NCBI GenBank assembly: GCA_964017045.1
Contig: OZ024808.1
Span: 30,421,949 to 30,485,948 of the forward strand
Reading direction: 5' to 3'
Length of the DNA: 64,000 nucleotides
Source of the DNA: Omphiscola glabra
Lineage: Eukaryota; Mollusca; Gastropoda; Lymnaeidae
The notes under the pieces were generated by a model that did not search any database, had not been told where the DNA came from, and saw only the letters and a program-made list of their open reading frames with translations. Below are positions 12,401 through 25,600 of the stretch, piece by piece. Position numbers and translations under genes: made by a program. Within the stretch, counting starts at the first letter, position 1. Every line of letters begins with the position of its first letter.

Positions 12401-15400
12401 TCAAACAAATTGTTGGAGCCATTGTACAACAAACTCCATGTTTATTTACACCTATCCTATCACAAACAAAAACTACCGAAAAATAGCCGTAACGCTAGTA
12501 ACTTGTTGGCCATGGGAGGGATGGGAGGGATGGGGAGGGGAAGAAGGGTGCTGTCATAGTTAAATCTACATGAATAAAGCTGTCAGTGTTAAAGCTGTCA
12601 GTGTTAAAGCTGTCAGTGTTAAAGATGTCAGTGTTAAAGATGTCAGTGTTGAAGGTGAAAGTGTTTAAGCTGTCAGTGTTAAAGATGTCAGTGTTAAACC
12701 TGCCTGTCATATCTAATTAGTCTGGCATGTCGGAGGGGTAGCAAAATGAATTCTCAAAGATGTCCAAAAAGTCAGAAAAGACTAAGATGATAAATGATAT
12801 TTATCATGATCTATAAATTGTTTATACTGCAAAGCATAACTTAATCAAAATTATTTATGTCAAGTCTGTCTACGAAGTATCTGTCTTTAAGATACTTAAC
12901 AATCTTTGGGATCCACAATACATTGTTGTCTCGAAGGGAAATTGTTCCTTTCACTTGATGAAATATTGATTTATCGAAGAGAAGGTATGTTATGAAAGTC
13001 TCCCGGGTAGAGATGCGTGTTTTAACACTACCCGACTAATATTATAACAGCTCCAACTGGCAGGTGTAATGTAGACGATAAACTAAATCTTGAAGTCTCA
13101 GCTGGCAAGTAAAGCTGGATAAACAGATTCGATTGAAATATTATCAGACATATCAACAACGAAAAGAAAGCTTTCACGACGTGCAAGGATAATCTGTCCC
13201 ACGAACTTTTTATCTCTGGGTTTTCCACCCAAGCCTTCCAGCAATAACGTTGCGTCAACATTGTGCACAATATGTGATATTCCGAGAATATATTTGGTTG
13301 AAAGGTCGACCACATCAAACCATGGCCGCGTTGGAGCTAACAGGTGGATCTGCTCCACCGGGTAAACACCTGGAACATTCAGAAAAAAAACAATATTTGG
13401 GGAAATGTTTTCCCTAATTACATTTAAAACATGCAGAAATAAGTATATGATATTAAAAAATAAGTATATGATATTAACAAATAAGCATATGATATTATCG
13501 TACTTCATATTTTATATGATTGAAATATTTTGTTTACTAATTCATTATTTTAGCGGCATTGCTGTAATGATGATTACTGGACATTACACTTTTATATGCC
13601 CTGGTGTAGTAGACAACTCTTTCAGGTACGTCTCTCCCTTTTTTAAATATCAGTTATTTCCCTTTTTCTTGTCGTTTTTGGCGCAGCTAACAGAGCGCAG
13701 CGAGTCGTGTCACAAGATGGGTGACTTTAAACTACACCTCCTTTGCCTATATAAGTTTAACTCACTGAATTTATTATCACGAATGCGCAAATTATTTCAT
13801 TGTTTGGGGTCAGACAATAATACATTTCGCCCCATCATAGATAATATCGGTTTTTAGAACGTTATTTCATTGTTGCCTTTCTAATCTCGACATGCTCCAG
13901 GAACACTTCGTAGCTTCCTCAGAAAGGATCGCGTGAGACGAAAAACTGGCGAGATTGACCTAGTGAGTGATGAACCATCTGTTTCAATTGCTTTACTAGC
14001 ATACAATTATTACTATTGCTTTAAAGTATATGGCTTTACATTATATTGCTTTAATAGTGTCGATCACTGATCAAAGTTGTAGAGATGAATTAATATGTAT
14101 CATCATTAGGGCACTTGTCACCACGAGAATGCCTTAATATGACTAGACATCAGAGCACTAGACATCAGAGCACTAGACATCAGAGCACTAGAAATCAGAG
14201 CACTAGACATCAGAGCACTAGACATCAGAGCACTAGAAATCAGAGCACTAGACATCAGAGCACTAGACTTCAGAGCACTATGCAGAGCACTAGACATCAG
14301 AGCACTACACAGAGCACTAGACATCAGAGCACTAGACATCGGAGCACTAGACATCAGATCACTACACAGAGCACTAGCCATCAGAGCACTAGACATCGGA
14401 GCACTAGACATCAGATCACTACACAGAGCACTAGACATCAGAGCACTAGACATCAGAGCACTAGACATCAGAGCACTAGACATCAAAGCACTAGACATCA
14501 AAGCACTAGACATCAGAGCATTAGACATCAGAGCACTAGACATCAAGTTTTCATGACATGACACTGACATACAATTCATATGTCTTATTTACCCGCCTCT
14601 CCTGAATCTGACTGTTGAAGTCGATCCGTCAAGACAAACGTTTGAAACATTTTCTCGTTTTGATCTAACACAGATGTTGACAGGAGGACACCAAGGGACA
14701 CTTGATTCTGTGGTCTCCTGACCATGATGATGCGACCAGGATGCATGTTTTCTACGCCCCGCGGGTGATTCAATATCACGGACTGTCGATACAATTATGA
14801 AAACAAACTATATGTAATAGATACATAAAAAATAAAAGTTATGATGAAATAGTCTTGACCACTGAGCCTCCGCCCCTCCCCAACTAGTTAACAAAAGAAT
14901 GAGTTATTATCTTTCGGTGTATGTATGATCTATGTATATATGATCTATGGTGAATGTATGATCTATGGTGTATGTATGATCTATGGTGAATGTATGATCT
15001 ATGTATATATGATCTATGGTGAATGTATGATCTATGGTGTATATATGATCTATGGTGAATGTATGATCTATGGTGTATGTATGATCTATGTATCTATGAT
15101 CTATGGTGTATGTATGATATATGGTGTATGTATGATATATGGTGTATGTATGATCTATTGTGTATGTATGATCTATGGTGTATGTATGATATATTGTGTA
15201 TGTATGATCTATGGTGTATGTATGATCTATGTATATATGATCTATGGTGAATGTATGATCTATGGTGTATGTATGATCTATGTATATATGATCTATGGTG
15301 AATGTATGATCTATGGTGTATGTATGATCTATGTATCTATGATCTATGGTGTATGTATGATCTATGGTGTATGTATGATCTATGGTCTTTGTATAATCTG

Positions 15401-16636
15401 TGCTTTATGTATTATCTGTGGTGTATGTATGATCAATGGTGTATGTATGATCTCTGGTGTATGTTTGATTTATGGTGTATATATGACCTATGGTGCATGT
15501 ATGATCTATGGTGCATGTATGATCTATGGTGCATGTATGATCTATGGTGCATGTATGATCTATGGTGCATGTATGATCTATGGTGCATGTATGATCTATG
15601 GTGCATGTATGATCTATGGTGCATGTATGACCTATGGTGCATGTATGATCTATGGTGCATGTATGATCTATGGTGCATGTATGATCTATGGTGCATGTAT
15701 GATCTATGGTGCATATATGATCTATGGTGCATGTATGATCTATGGTGCATGTATGATCTATGGTGCATGTATGATCTATGGTGCATATATGATCTATGGT
15801 GCATGTATGATCTATGGTGCATGTATGATCTATGGTGCATATATGACCTATGGTGCATGTATGATCTATGGTGCATGTATGATCTATGGTGCATGTATGA
15901 TCTATGGTGCATATATGATCTATGGTGTATGTTTGATCTATGGTGCATGTATGATCTATGGTGCATGTATGATCTATAGAATTATTGTTGAACCGTAACA
16001 CAAATAACTTAATTTATCTACTTGAGAGCACCAAAAGTTATCTATATCAATTTTACTGATCACAATCGATTAGTTATTACTCATTTCCTTAAATGTTTTT
16101 ATCTATAGTTACGACACAGTAAAGCAGTGGCGTGGCCAAGGTGGCTCTTTTTTTCTTAATATGCAGGGGCCGCTTTTTCGGATAATTTCGTAAGCTGTTT
16201 TCTTGGAAAGGGGCGTGGAAAATATTGTCCCGCCCCTGGTGGCACAAACCCTTGCTACGCCACTGCTGAATATAGAAGTGTTGATTTGAAGGCGCCAATG
16301 CTTAAATCTAAAGAGTACCAATGTTTACGCATAGAAACTAGATCACTACTATTCAAACAGTCAAACGACCTGCATGTACTCCTGCAGTCTGTAATACTCG
16401 ACACAGTCGGAGTGGTACTGGGCCAGGTCGATGCCACACAGGAAGCAGTGAATCTCTCTGATGTCCTCCAGCTGTGTCTTCACGTGATCCAGACTCTCGG
16501 CTACCGCCTTCTTGGTGTGGAACTCTGAGAAGCTCCTCTTCATCATGTCGTGCACTTTCAGCTGCTCCACCCTCAGCAGGTGGAGGATCATGGAGTACGT
16601 CAGCCGGAACCTGGATTCCAGGGGCGTTGGCTTACC
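9376..16636 (-). CDS. SKIC2 (SKIV2L): SKI2 copy 1, ratchet/arch and DSHCT C-terminal region (exons 16-23)
   Basis: Exon 16 has [15 protein letters not shown] and MMKRSFSEF, family hallmarks following the RecA core. Exons 17-19 cover the arch/insertion domain ([11 protein letters not shown], then [15 protein letters not shown]) and are the least conserved against copy 2. Exons 20-23 form the DSHCT region: [55 protein letters not shown]. Exon 16 ends at an unusual CAG|GTCGTTTG donor and exon 18 at a weak AAA|GTTCGT donor. Both are positionally matched in copy 2, and the phases require them. Confidence 0.92.
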
Positions 16637-19600
16637 CTGTTTAAAAAAAGTTGAGAGTATGCAAAACCGAGGCAAATTCTTCAATATTTTTTTGCAAATA
16701 AACGATTTTAAGTCATGTAAGATGCTTTTTTGCAATGCCATAAATGCTATGTTGTTACAAGGAAAAAATAGGTTTCATGATGGCTGCGGTTGTGTGGTTT
16801 AAACAAATGAGTGGGGATTTGGTAAATATCAAGTAACAATACAAGACATCCTAGTCGTAAAACATAAAGGTGTTTTTTAAAACAGAAATGTCACACCTGC
16901 TCCTTTTGTTACCCTATTGATACGCTCTGTCATACATGTCAATGGGTTCATACTCCCAGTTGAGTGCTACTCTGTCATACATGTCAATGGGTTCATACTC
17001 CCAGTTCAGTGCTACTCTGTCATACATGTCAATGGTAGCATACTCCCAGTTGAGTGTTACTCTGTCATACATGTCAATGGTAGCATACTTCCAGTTGAGT
17101 GCTACTCTGTCATACATGTCAATTGGTTCATTCTCCCAGTTGAGTGCTACTCTGTCATACATGTCAATGGGTTCATACTCCCAGTTGAGTGCTACTCTGT
17201 CATGCATGTCAATGGTAGCATACTCCCAGCTGAGTGCTACTCTGTCATACATGTCAATGGATGCATACTTCCAGTTGAGTGCTACTCTGTCATGCATGTC
17301 AATGGGTTCATACTCCCAGTTGAGTGCTACTCTGTCATGCATGTCAATGGTAGCATACTCCCAGTTGAGTGCTACTCTGCCATACATGTCAATGGGTTCA
17401 TACTCCCAGTTGAGTGCTACTCTGTCATACATGCCAATGGATTCATACTCCCAGTTGAGTGCTACTCTGTCATACATGTCAATGGGTTCATACTCCCAGT
17501 TGAGTGCTACTCTGTCATACATGTCAATGGTAGCATACTCCCAGCTGAGTGCTACTCTGCCATACATGTCAATGGGTTCATACTCCAAGTTGAGTGCTAC
17601 TCTGTCATACATGTCAATGGGTTCATACTCCCAGCTGAGTGCTACTCTGTCATACATGTCAATGGGTTCATACTCCCAGTTGAGTTCTACTCTGTCATAC
17701 ATGTCAATGGGTTCATACTCCCAGTTGAGTGCTACTCTGTCATACATGTCAATGGTAGCATACTCCCAGCTTAGTGCTACTCTGTCATAATGTCAATGCA
17801 TTCATACTCCCAGCTGAGTACAAATCTCTGTCATACATGTCAATGGATGCATACTTCCAGCTGAATGTTACTCTGTCATAATGTCAATGCATTCATACTC
17901 CCAGCTGAGTACAAATCTCTGTCATAATGTCAATGGTAGCATACTTCCAGTTGAGTGCTACTCTGTCATACATGTCAATGGGTTTATACTCCCAGTTGAG
18001 TGCTACTCTTTCATACATGTCATTGGTAGCAAACTCCTAGCTGAGTGCTACTTTGCCCTTCATGTCAATGGGTTCATACTCCCAGTTGAGTGCTACTCTG
18101 TCATACATGTCAATGGGTTCATACTCCCAGCTGAGTGCTACTCTGCCATACATGTCAATGGGTTCATACTACCAGTTGAGTGCTACTCTGTCATACATGC
18201 CAATGGGTTCATACTCCCAGTTGAGTGCTACTCTGTCATACATGTCAATGGGTTCATACTCCCAGTTGAGTGCTACTCTGTCCTACATGTCAATGGTAGC
18301 ATACTCCCAACTGAGTGCTACTCTGTCATACATGTCAATGGTATCATACTCCCAGTTGAGTGCTACTCTATCATACATGTCAATGGTAGCATACTCCCAG
18401 CTGTGTGCTACTCTGCATTAACATGTCAATGGGTTCATACTCCAAGCTGAGTGCTACTCTGGGCACAAAATGTGTGCAATTGCAGAGAGGTGTTTTTTTT
18501 TTTTAAATGGGATCATCGATAATGAAATTAAATATTGTCACAGCTGGACGCTTAATGTAGAGAAATGACATAACAAATAAGTGTTCAATAAGTTACGTTT
18601 ATAAGTGCTACAACACGTAAATGCTAGGCGTAGAGAATGTTAAACCGATATTTGGTGGGGGGGGGGGGGGTTTTTCAAAAGAATTGAACCGTTTTTTATT
18701 CAGGTGGGGAAAATTAAATTTGTTTCGTATTATTAAAGTAATGTCATGAAGACAATTCCATGACAGTTACGTCATACAAGCTAATAATGATTGGATTTAC
18801 TATTTACCAGTGCCATCCTGTGTAGGTGACCCATGTCGGGCAACTCCCCGTTGCACAGCACGATGACGGTGCCCGTGGTGTCATGCCCTCGCCGCCCGGC
18901 TCGCCCCGCCATCTGAGTGTACTCCCCTGAGTGGACAGGACGGAATGACTTGCCATCGTGCTTGATGACGCTGTCAAACACCACCGTCTTGGCCGGCATG
19001 TTGACGCCCATGGCAAACGTCTCGGTGGCCAAAAGAACCTACATTTATAAAGGTGCCATTACAATGTTCATAAATAAGATTCCAGTCTTTACCTTCTGAA
19101 TTTTTTATAAAAATTCAAATTGAAGCAGACTCATAACATTGACAGTACTACATCAACTAGTGCTACATGATCTAGTACTACATCAACTAGTACTAAATGG
19201 TCTAGTACTACATCAACTAGTGCTACATGATCTAGTACTACATCAACTAGTGCTACATGATCTAGTACTACATCAACTAGTGCTACATGATCTAGTACTA
19301 CATCAACTAGTGCTACATGATCTAGTACTACATCAACTAGTGCTACATGATCTATTACTACATCAACTAGTATTACATGATCTAGTACTTCATCAAATAA
19401 TTCTACATCATCTTGTGCTACATCAACTAGTACTACATAAACTACTGCTACATCAACTAATGCTACATGATCTAGTACTACATCAACTAGTGCTACATGA
19501 TAATAGTACTACATCAACTAGTACTAAATGATCTAGTACTACATCAACTAGTGCTACATGATCTAGTACTACATCAACTAGTACTACATGATCTAGTACT

Positions 19601-22600
19601 TCATCAACTAATTCTACATCATCTTGTGCTACATCAACTAGTGCTACATGAACTAATACTACATGAAGTAGCCCCGCACCTTAATCAAACCTTTCTGAAA
19701 CAGTATCTCAATCATCTCTTTAAAGATGGGCAGTATGCCAGAATGGTGGACACCAAAGCCTCGTTGTAACAGACCTGTCAGCTTGTGCACCTGGGCAGAA
19801 AAAAATTAATACATATCTATTTGATAGAGAAAAAGACGAAGACATTTTACAAGGTGTCTAGTGAAAAATAAACTTTCCAGACATTTTCCGATAAAGGTGA
19901 TATGCCTCACTTTACTTTGCATGTTTAAAAAAAAAAGATGTATGGACTAGCGTAAGTGACAGATAGGCACTGGAAGGCATTCTCGTGACAAGTGTAGAGA
20001 CTGGACAGTTAGCAGCGAAATTGATGCTCGTTACAAGAGAAGAGACTAGACAATAATCAGAGAAAGACATTCACATGAGCAGAGCACAGACTAAACAGTA
20101 AGCAGAGAAAGTGATACACACGACAAGAGCGGACACAATACAGTAGGCACAGAAGGGAATGCTTAATTTAAACTGTTATTGTGTGTAGTCTTGTGATAGT
20201 CAGCCTCTGAGAAATTTCATCCCAACTTCAAGGAAGGATAACGTGTGATACCTGCGGGAGTTCCCGATCCCTGGCTTGTATCTTAGACACACACTTGTCA
20301 ACAAACATCTGTATTTGGTGTTGCTCGGCCTGCGACGTCAGACAGAGATCTTTGCCGTACTTACAGATGACGTCAATTTTTTTCTTGGAAAAGATGAAGG
20401 CCACAGCTGGAAGTCTGTTTTCTTTCTGCATCATCTTGATGACAGATATCCATATTTTTCTGTCCTGTTTTGAGAATTATTAAATGAACAATACCATTTA
20501 CAACACCATACCCAATACCTTATATAATACCCATTAAAATACCGTATAAAATACCGTATAAAATACCCTATTTAATACCCAAAACAAGACACTGTTGAAA
20601 TATATTGAGAAAGTGTGACACAGAACATAGTTTTGAGATTAGTTTTTTCAGACCAGCTTCTCGAACAAATATGAAATGATTGAATTGTTGAATGCGCCAG
20701 GATTGAGGTTATAAGTTCAAACGTTTTATTGCGAGTTTCAAAACTTTCTTAAAATTGGGATCCTTTTTAAGAATTTCGATTTATTCATTTTTTCACATTT
20801 GGGCATCTCTTTAAAAAAAGGTTAGATGAATTTGTAAAGTAAATGCTTTATTATTTGGTTACCTGGGTTGCATAATTTGCAGCTTCTCTTCCTTCCAAAG
20901 TATCCCTGGCCTTGCTGTACCTTAAGAGAGAAAGGAAAGGTGAAGGTTGTGTAAGAGTGACAAGACACAAGTACAAGTGTAAACTTCTTATAACTGATAG
21001 GAAACAGTTGTGCAAGAATGACCAGATAAGAGTACAATTGTATAATTATTATAACAGACCACCAACCCTGGTACAAGGGTTTGTGATTTCAACAATAGAA
21101 TCCAAACAAAGGTTTAACACTAGTAACATTTAAAATATTGACGGTTTTGAAGGATACAAATGTCATCTCTAACATAACAGCTTAGCAGAACTTTTGCCTC
21201 TTCTGATATAGTAATGACAGAGTCAAATTTATTCCTGTCTTTTTAGACCGTGACAATCCATAAAGGAAGCACTCATTTCCTTATTCACGAAAAACTTAAA
21301 CATGCCACCAAAAAAAGAGGTCTATCATTATTTAGAAGTTCAAAACCATTTATTCACAACTTGTATGTTTCACTTCCTTTGAGCTGAACTCTCAACCAAA
21401 CTACATTGAACGGTCGTTATAACCAGACGTGTCATGTATTCATTAAAAAATGTATTGAAACACAACTAGTCAAGTATGTATAGTATACGTGCGTAAGGGA
21501 GTGCTGCTTCTATAACTGTATTAACATTACAGTGACTCACCCTTGTTCAAGAAACATGCTCTGTTCGTCTATGAACAAAAACAGTCCGTTGGGTACTCTG
21601 TCTGTTGTGACACCCGTGTACAGGAAGTGCTGAAGTGGTACAGGTCGTTCTGGAGTCGTTATCACAAAAATCTGTTTCCTTTTGATCCGCCTGTCAACAA
21701 GTATTTTTACTGGATATTGGCTGTGATTTATTTGTCTTTATAGTGTCTTGTTTAAAAATATTAAGGGCTGCAATAATTTATAATAGGTCTTAAGTGGTGC
21801 AGTAGTTTTTTGTACACTGGATCATAGTATTTTGAGAAAATGCCCTGTTGGGCAAGTGTTACGCACAAAAAACGAGTTAGCTTCTCATTTTCTCTAATAT
21901 GCAATGAATTCTACTGCCTTATGTCGTAGTGAGAGTGTACTGCCCTATGTCGTAGTGAGAGTGTACTGTCCTATGTCGTAGTGAGAGTGTACTGTCCTAT
22001 GTCGTAGTGAGAGTGTACTGCCCTATGTCGTAGTGAGAGTGTACTGCCCTATGTCGTAGTGAGAGTGTACTGCCCTATGTCGTAGTGAGAGTGCAATGCA
22101 TTCGTCAACCGTTTTTGTCAAGAAATAACCCACTGATAGGAACAGGAATTTGCCGGAGCCGGTAATAGAGATGACGTTGTACAAAAACACCTCGTCAGAG
22201 AAGTTATTGGCGTTGATTTAAAACAACGACTTACGAAACAACAGTCGCAGTTGCAATACCTTCCTGTACAAGGCAAACACTCACAGGTGCACACATGCCC
22301 GAAGTGAAAGGACCGCCCATGGCCCAGTTATAAGTGGTGTGCGGCCCCATTGCCCAGTTATAAGTGGTGTGCGGCCCCATGGCCCAGTTATAAGTGGTGT
22401 GCGGCCCCATGGCCCAGTTATAAGTGGTGTGCGGCCCCATGGCCCAGTTATAAGTGGTGTGCGGCCCCATGGCCCAGTTATAAGTGGTGTGCGGTCCCAT
22501 GGCCCAGTTATGTGTGGTGTGCGGCCCCATGGCCCAGTTATGTGTGGTGTGCGGCCCCATGGCCCATTTATGTGTGGTGTGCGGCCCCATGGTCCAGTTA

Positions 22601-25600
22601 TAAAAGGTGTGCGGCCCCATGGCCCAGTTATGTGTGGTGTGCGGCCCCATGGCCCAGTTATAAGTGGTGTGCGGCCCCATGGCCCAGTTATGTGTGGTGT
22701 GCGGTCCCATGGCCCAGTTATAAGTGGTGTGCGGCCCCATCGCCCAGTTATGTGTGGTGTGCGGCCCCATGGCCCAGTTATAAGTGGTGTGCGGCCCCAT
22801 GGCCCAGTTATAAGTGGTGTGCGGCCCCATGGCCCCGTTATGTGTGGTGGGCGACCCCATGGCCCAGTTATAAGTGATGTGCGGCCCCATGGCCCAGTTA
22901 TAAGTGGTGTGCGGCCAGTTATGTGTGGTGTGCGGCCCCATGGCCCAGTTATAAGTGGTGTGCGGCCCCATGGCCCAGTTATGTGTGGTGTGCGGCCCCA
23001 TGGCCCAGTTAAGTGTGGTGTGCGGCCACATGGCCCAGTTATAAGTGGTGTGCGGCCCCATGGCCCAGTTATAAGTGGTGTGCGGCCCATGGCCCAGTTA
23101 TAAGTGGTGTGCGGCCCCATGGCCCAGTTGTAAGTGGTGTACTGCCCCATGGCCCAGTTATAAGTGGTGTGCGGCCCCATGGCCCAGTTATAAGTGGTGT
23201 GCGGCCCATGGCCCAGTTATGTGTGGTGTGCGGCCCCATTACCTAGTTATAAGTGGTGTGCGGTCCCATGGCCCAGTTATGTGTGGTGTGCGGCCCCATG
23301 GCCCAGTTATAAGTGTTGTGCGGCCCCATGGCCCAGTTATGTGTGGTGTGCGGCCCCGTGGCCCAGTTATGTGTGGTGTGCGGCCCCATGGCCCAGTTAT
23401 AAGTGGTGTGTGGCCCCATGGCCCAGTTATGTGTGGTGTGCGGCCCCATTGCCCAGTTATAAGTGGTGTGCGGCCCCATGGCCCAGTTATAAGTGGTGTG
23501 CGGCCCCATGGCCCAGTTATGTGTGGTGAGCGGCCCCATGGCCCAGTTATAAGTGGTGTGCGGCCCCATGGCCCAGTTATAAGTGGTGTGCGGCCCCATG
23601 GCCCAGTTATGTGTGGTGTGCGGCCCCATGGCCCAGTTATGTGTGGTGTGCGGCCCCATGGTCCAGTTATAAGTGGTGTGCGGCCCCATGGTCCAGTTAT
23701 AAGTGGTGTGCGGCCCCATGGTCCAGTTATAAGTGGTGTGCGGCCCCATGGTCCAGTTATAAGTGTTGTGCGGCCCCATGGCCAAGTTATAAGTGGTGTT
23801 CGGCCCCAGAACAAAGATGTGACAAAAACAGTGACGGTAAAAAAATGAATACTTTTCTAAAGAAAAAAATTCAACCTATTTATCGGATGTAAACCCATCC
23901 ACCTTACCCACCCACTCCGCTCTACCACACCCATCCACCTTACCCCCCACTCCGCTCTACCACACCCATCCACCTTACCCCACCCACTCCGCTCTACCAC
24001 ACCCATCCACCTTACCCCACCCACTCCGCTCTACCACACCCATCCACCTTACCCCACCCACTCCGCTCTACCACACCCATCCACCTTACCCCACCCACTC
24101 CGCTTTACCACACCCATCCACCTTACCCCACCCACTCCGCTCTACCACACCCATCCACCTTACCCCACCCACTCCGCTCTACCCCACCCACTCCACCTTA
24201 CCCCACACCCATCCACCTTACCCCACCCACTCCGCCAGCTCCATCGTATTGGGCACTGTGGCACTCAGCATCACGATCTTGACGTAGTCGGGGAGCATGA
24301 TGAGCACCTCCTCCCAGACGACGCCCCTGTCAGTGTCATTGATGTAGTGCACCTCGTCTATGATGACCCACTCCAGTTCACGTAGCGTGTCAGAACCTTC
24401 ATAAAGCATGGTCCTGGCGCAAAACACCAAAACACGAATATGCACCATTATTAGGTCAGGCTCAGCTCAATCTTTTACAATGGGTCTAACTACATTGCAT
24501 CTATAACATAATAAAATTGCATCTATAACATTATAACTAAAACCCTGCAGAGTATTTCAAATAACCTCAATTTTTTTAATTGTGTAACGAAACGTTTTAT
24601 TGGTTTTCCCAATCTCTTGGTAATTTTTTTTGATGTTACATATGTTCTGATGTTTCATTTGTTGTGATGTTACATATGTTCTGATGTTTCATTTGTTGTG
24701 ATGTTACATATGTTCTGATGTTTCATTTGTTGTGATGTTACATATGTTCTGATGTTTCATTTGTTGTGATGTTACATATGTTCTGATGTTTCATTTGTTG
24801 TGATGTTACATATGTTCTGATGTTTCATTTGTTGTGATGTTACATATGTTCTGATGTTTCATTTGTTGTGATGTTACATATGTTCTGATGTTTCATTTGT
24901 TGTGATGTTACATATGTTCTGATGTTTCATTTGTTGTGATGTTACATATGTTCTGATGTTTCATTTGTTGTGATGTTACATATGTTCTGATGTTTCATTT
25001 GTTGTGATGTTACATGTATTGGTAATGATTTTTACTAAATATAGACAAAGAAGAATTGTCACTTTGATACCTTTATTAGCATATACGTATTTATATGCTT
25101 TTAAAATATCATACAATAGCCAGTAATTGAACAAAAGTCATTAGTGGACCAATAGCCAGTAGCTGAACAGAAGTCACTAGATGACAGCAGACAGCAGTAA
25201 AGAAATAGTTTTCAACTGACCTAATCGAACATGATATTGTGTAGAGCTCTAGTGTCCCCCACTCACCTGAGAATTTCCGTGGTCACTATGAGGCACGACG
25301 CCGTCTCGTTGATCTGAATGTCACCTGTCATCAACCCAACGTCATCAAATGTCATCTTCAACTCTCTGTACTTCTGGTTGGACAAGGCCTTCACGGGAGA
25401 TGTGTACATCGTCCTGTACAAATAAACATCACTAAAATATCTAACCTAACACAAGTTCAGTGTATGATGTCTCGTCTAGCTAACCTATCACAAGTTCAGT
25501 GTATGATGTCTCGTCTAGCTAACCTAACACAAGTTCAGTGTATGATGTCTCGTCTAGCTAACCTAACACAAGTTCAGTGTATGATGTCTCGTCTAGCTAA

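Noticed and set aside
14925..15998. 357-aa frame with [14 protein letters not shown] repeats
   Set aside because: An 18-bp minisatellite with open frames on both strands, in intron 16 of SKI2 copy 1.
16914..18450. Repeat-protein candidates of 45-bp period on both strands
   Set aside because: Considered as a possible repeat-rich exon. Exons 15 and 16 join directly in phase 0 to give the conserved SKI2 sequence, and both strands are equally open.
22311..23815. CRISPR-like regular array
   Set aside because: Units are contiguous with no unique spacers, and the genome is eukaryotic. The same applies to all other arrays here.
22231..23848. GC-rich frames up to 299 aa
   Set aside because: 30-bp minisatellite, open in several registers on both strands, within intron 10.
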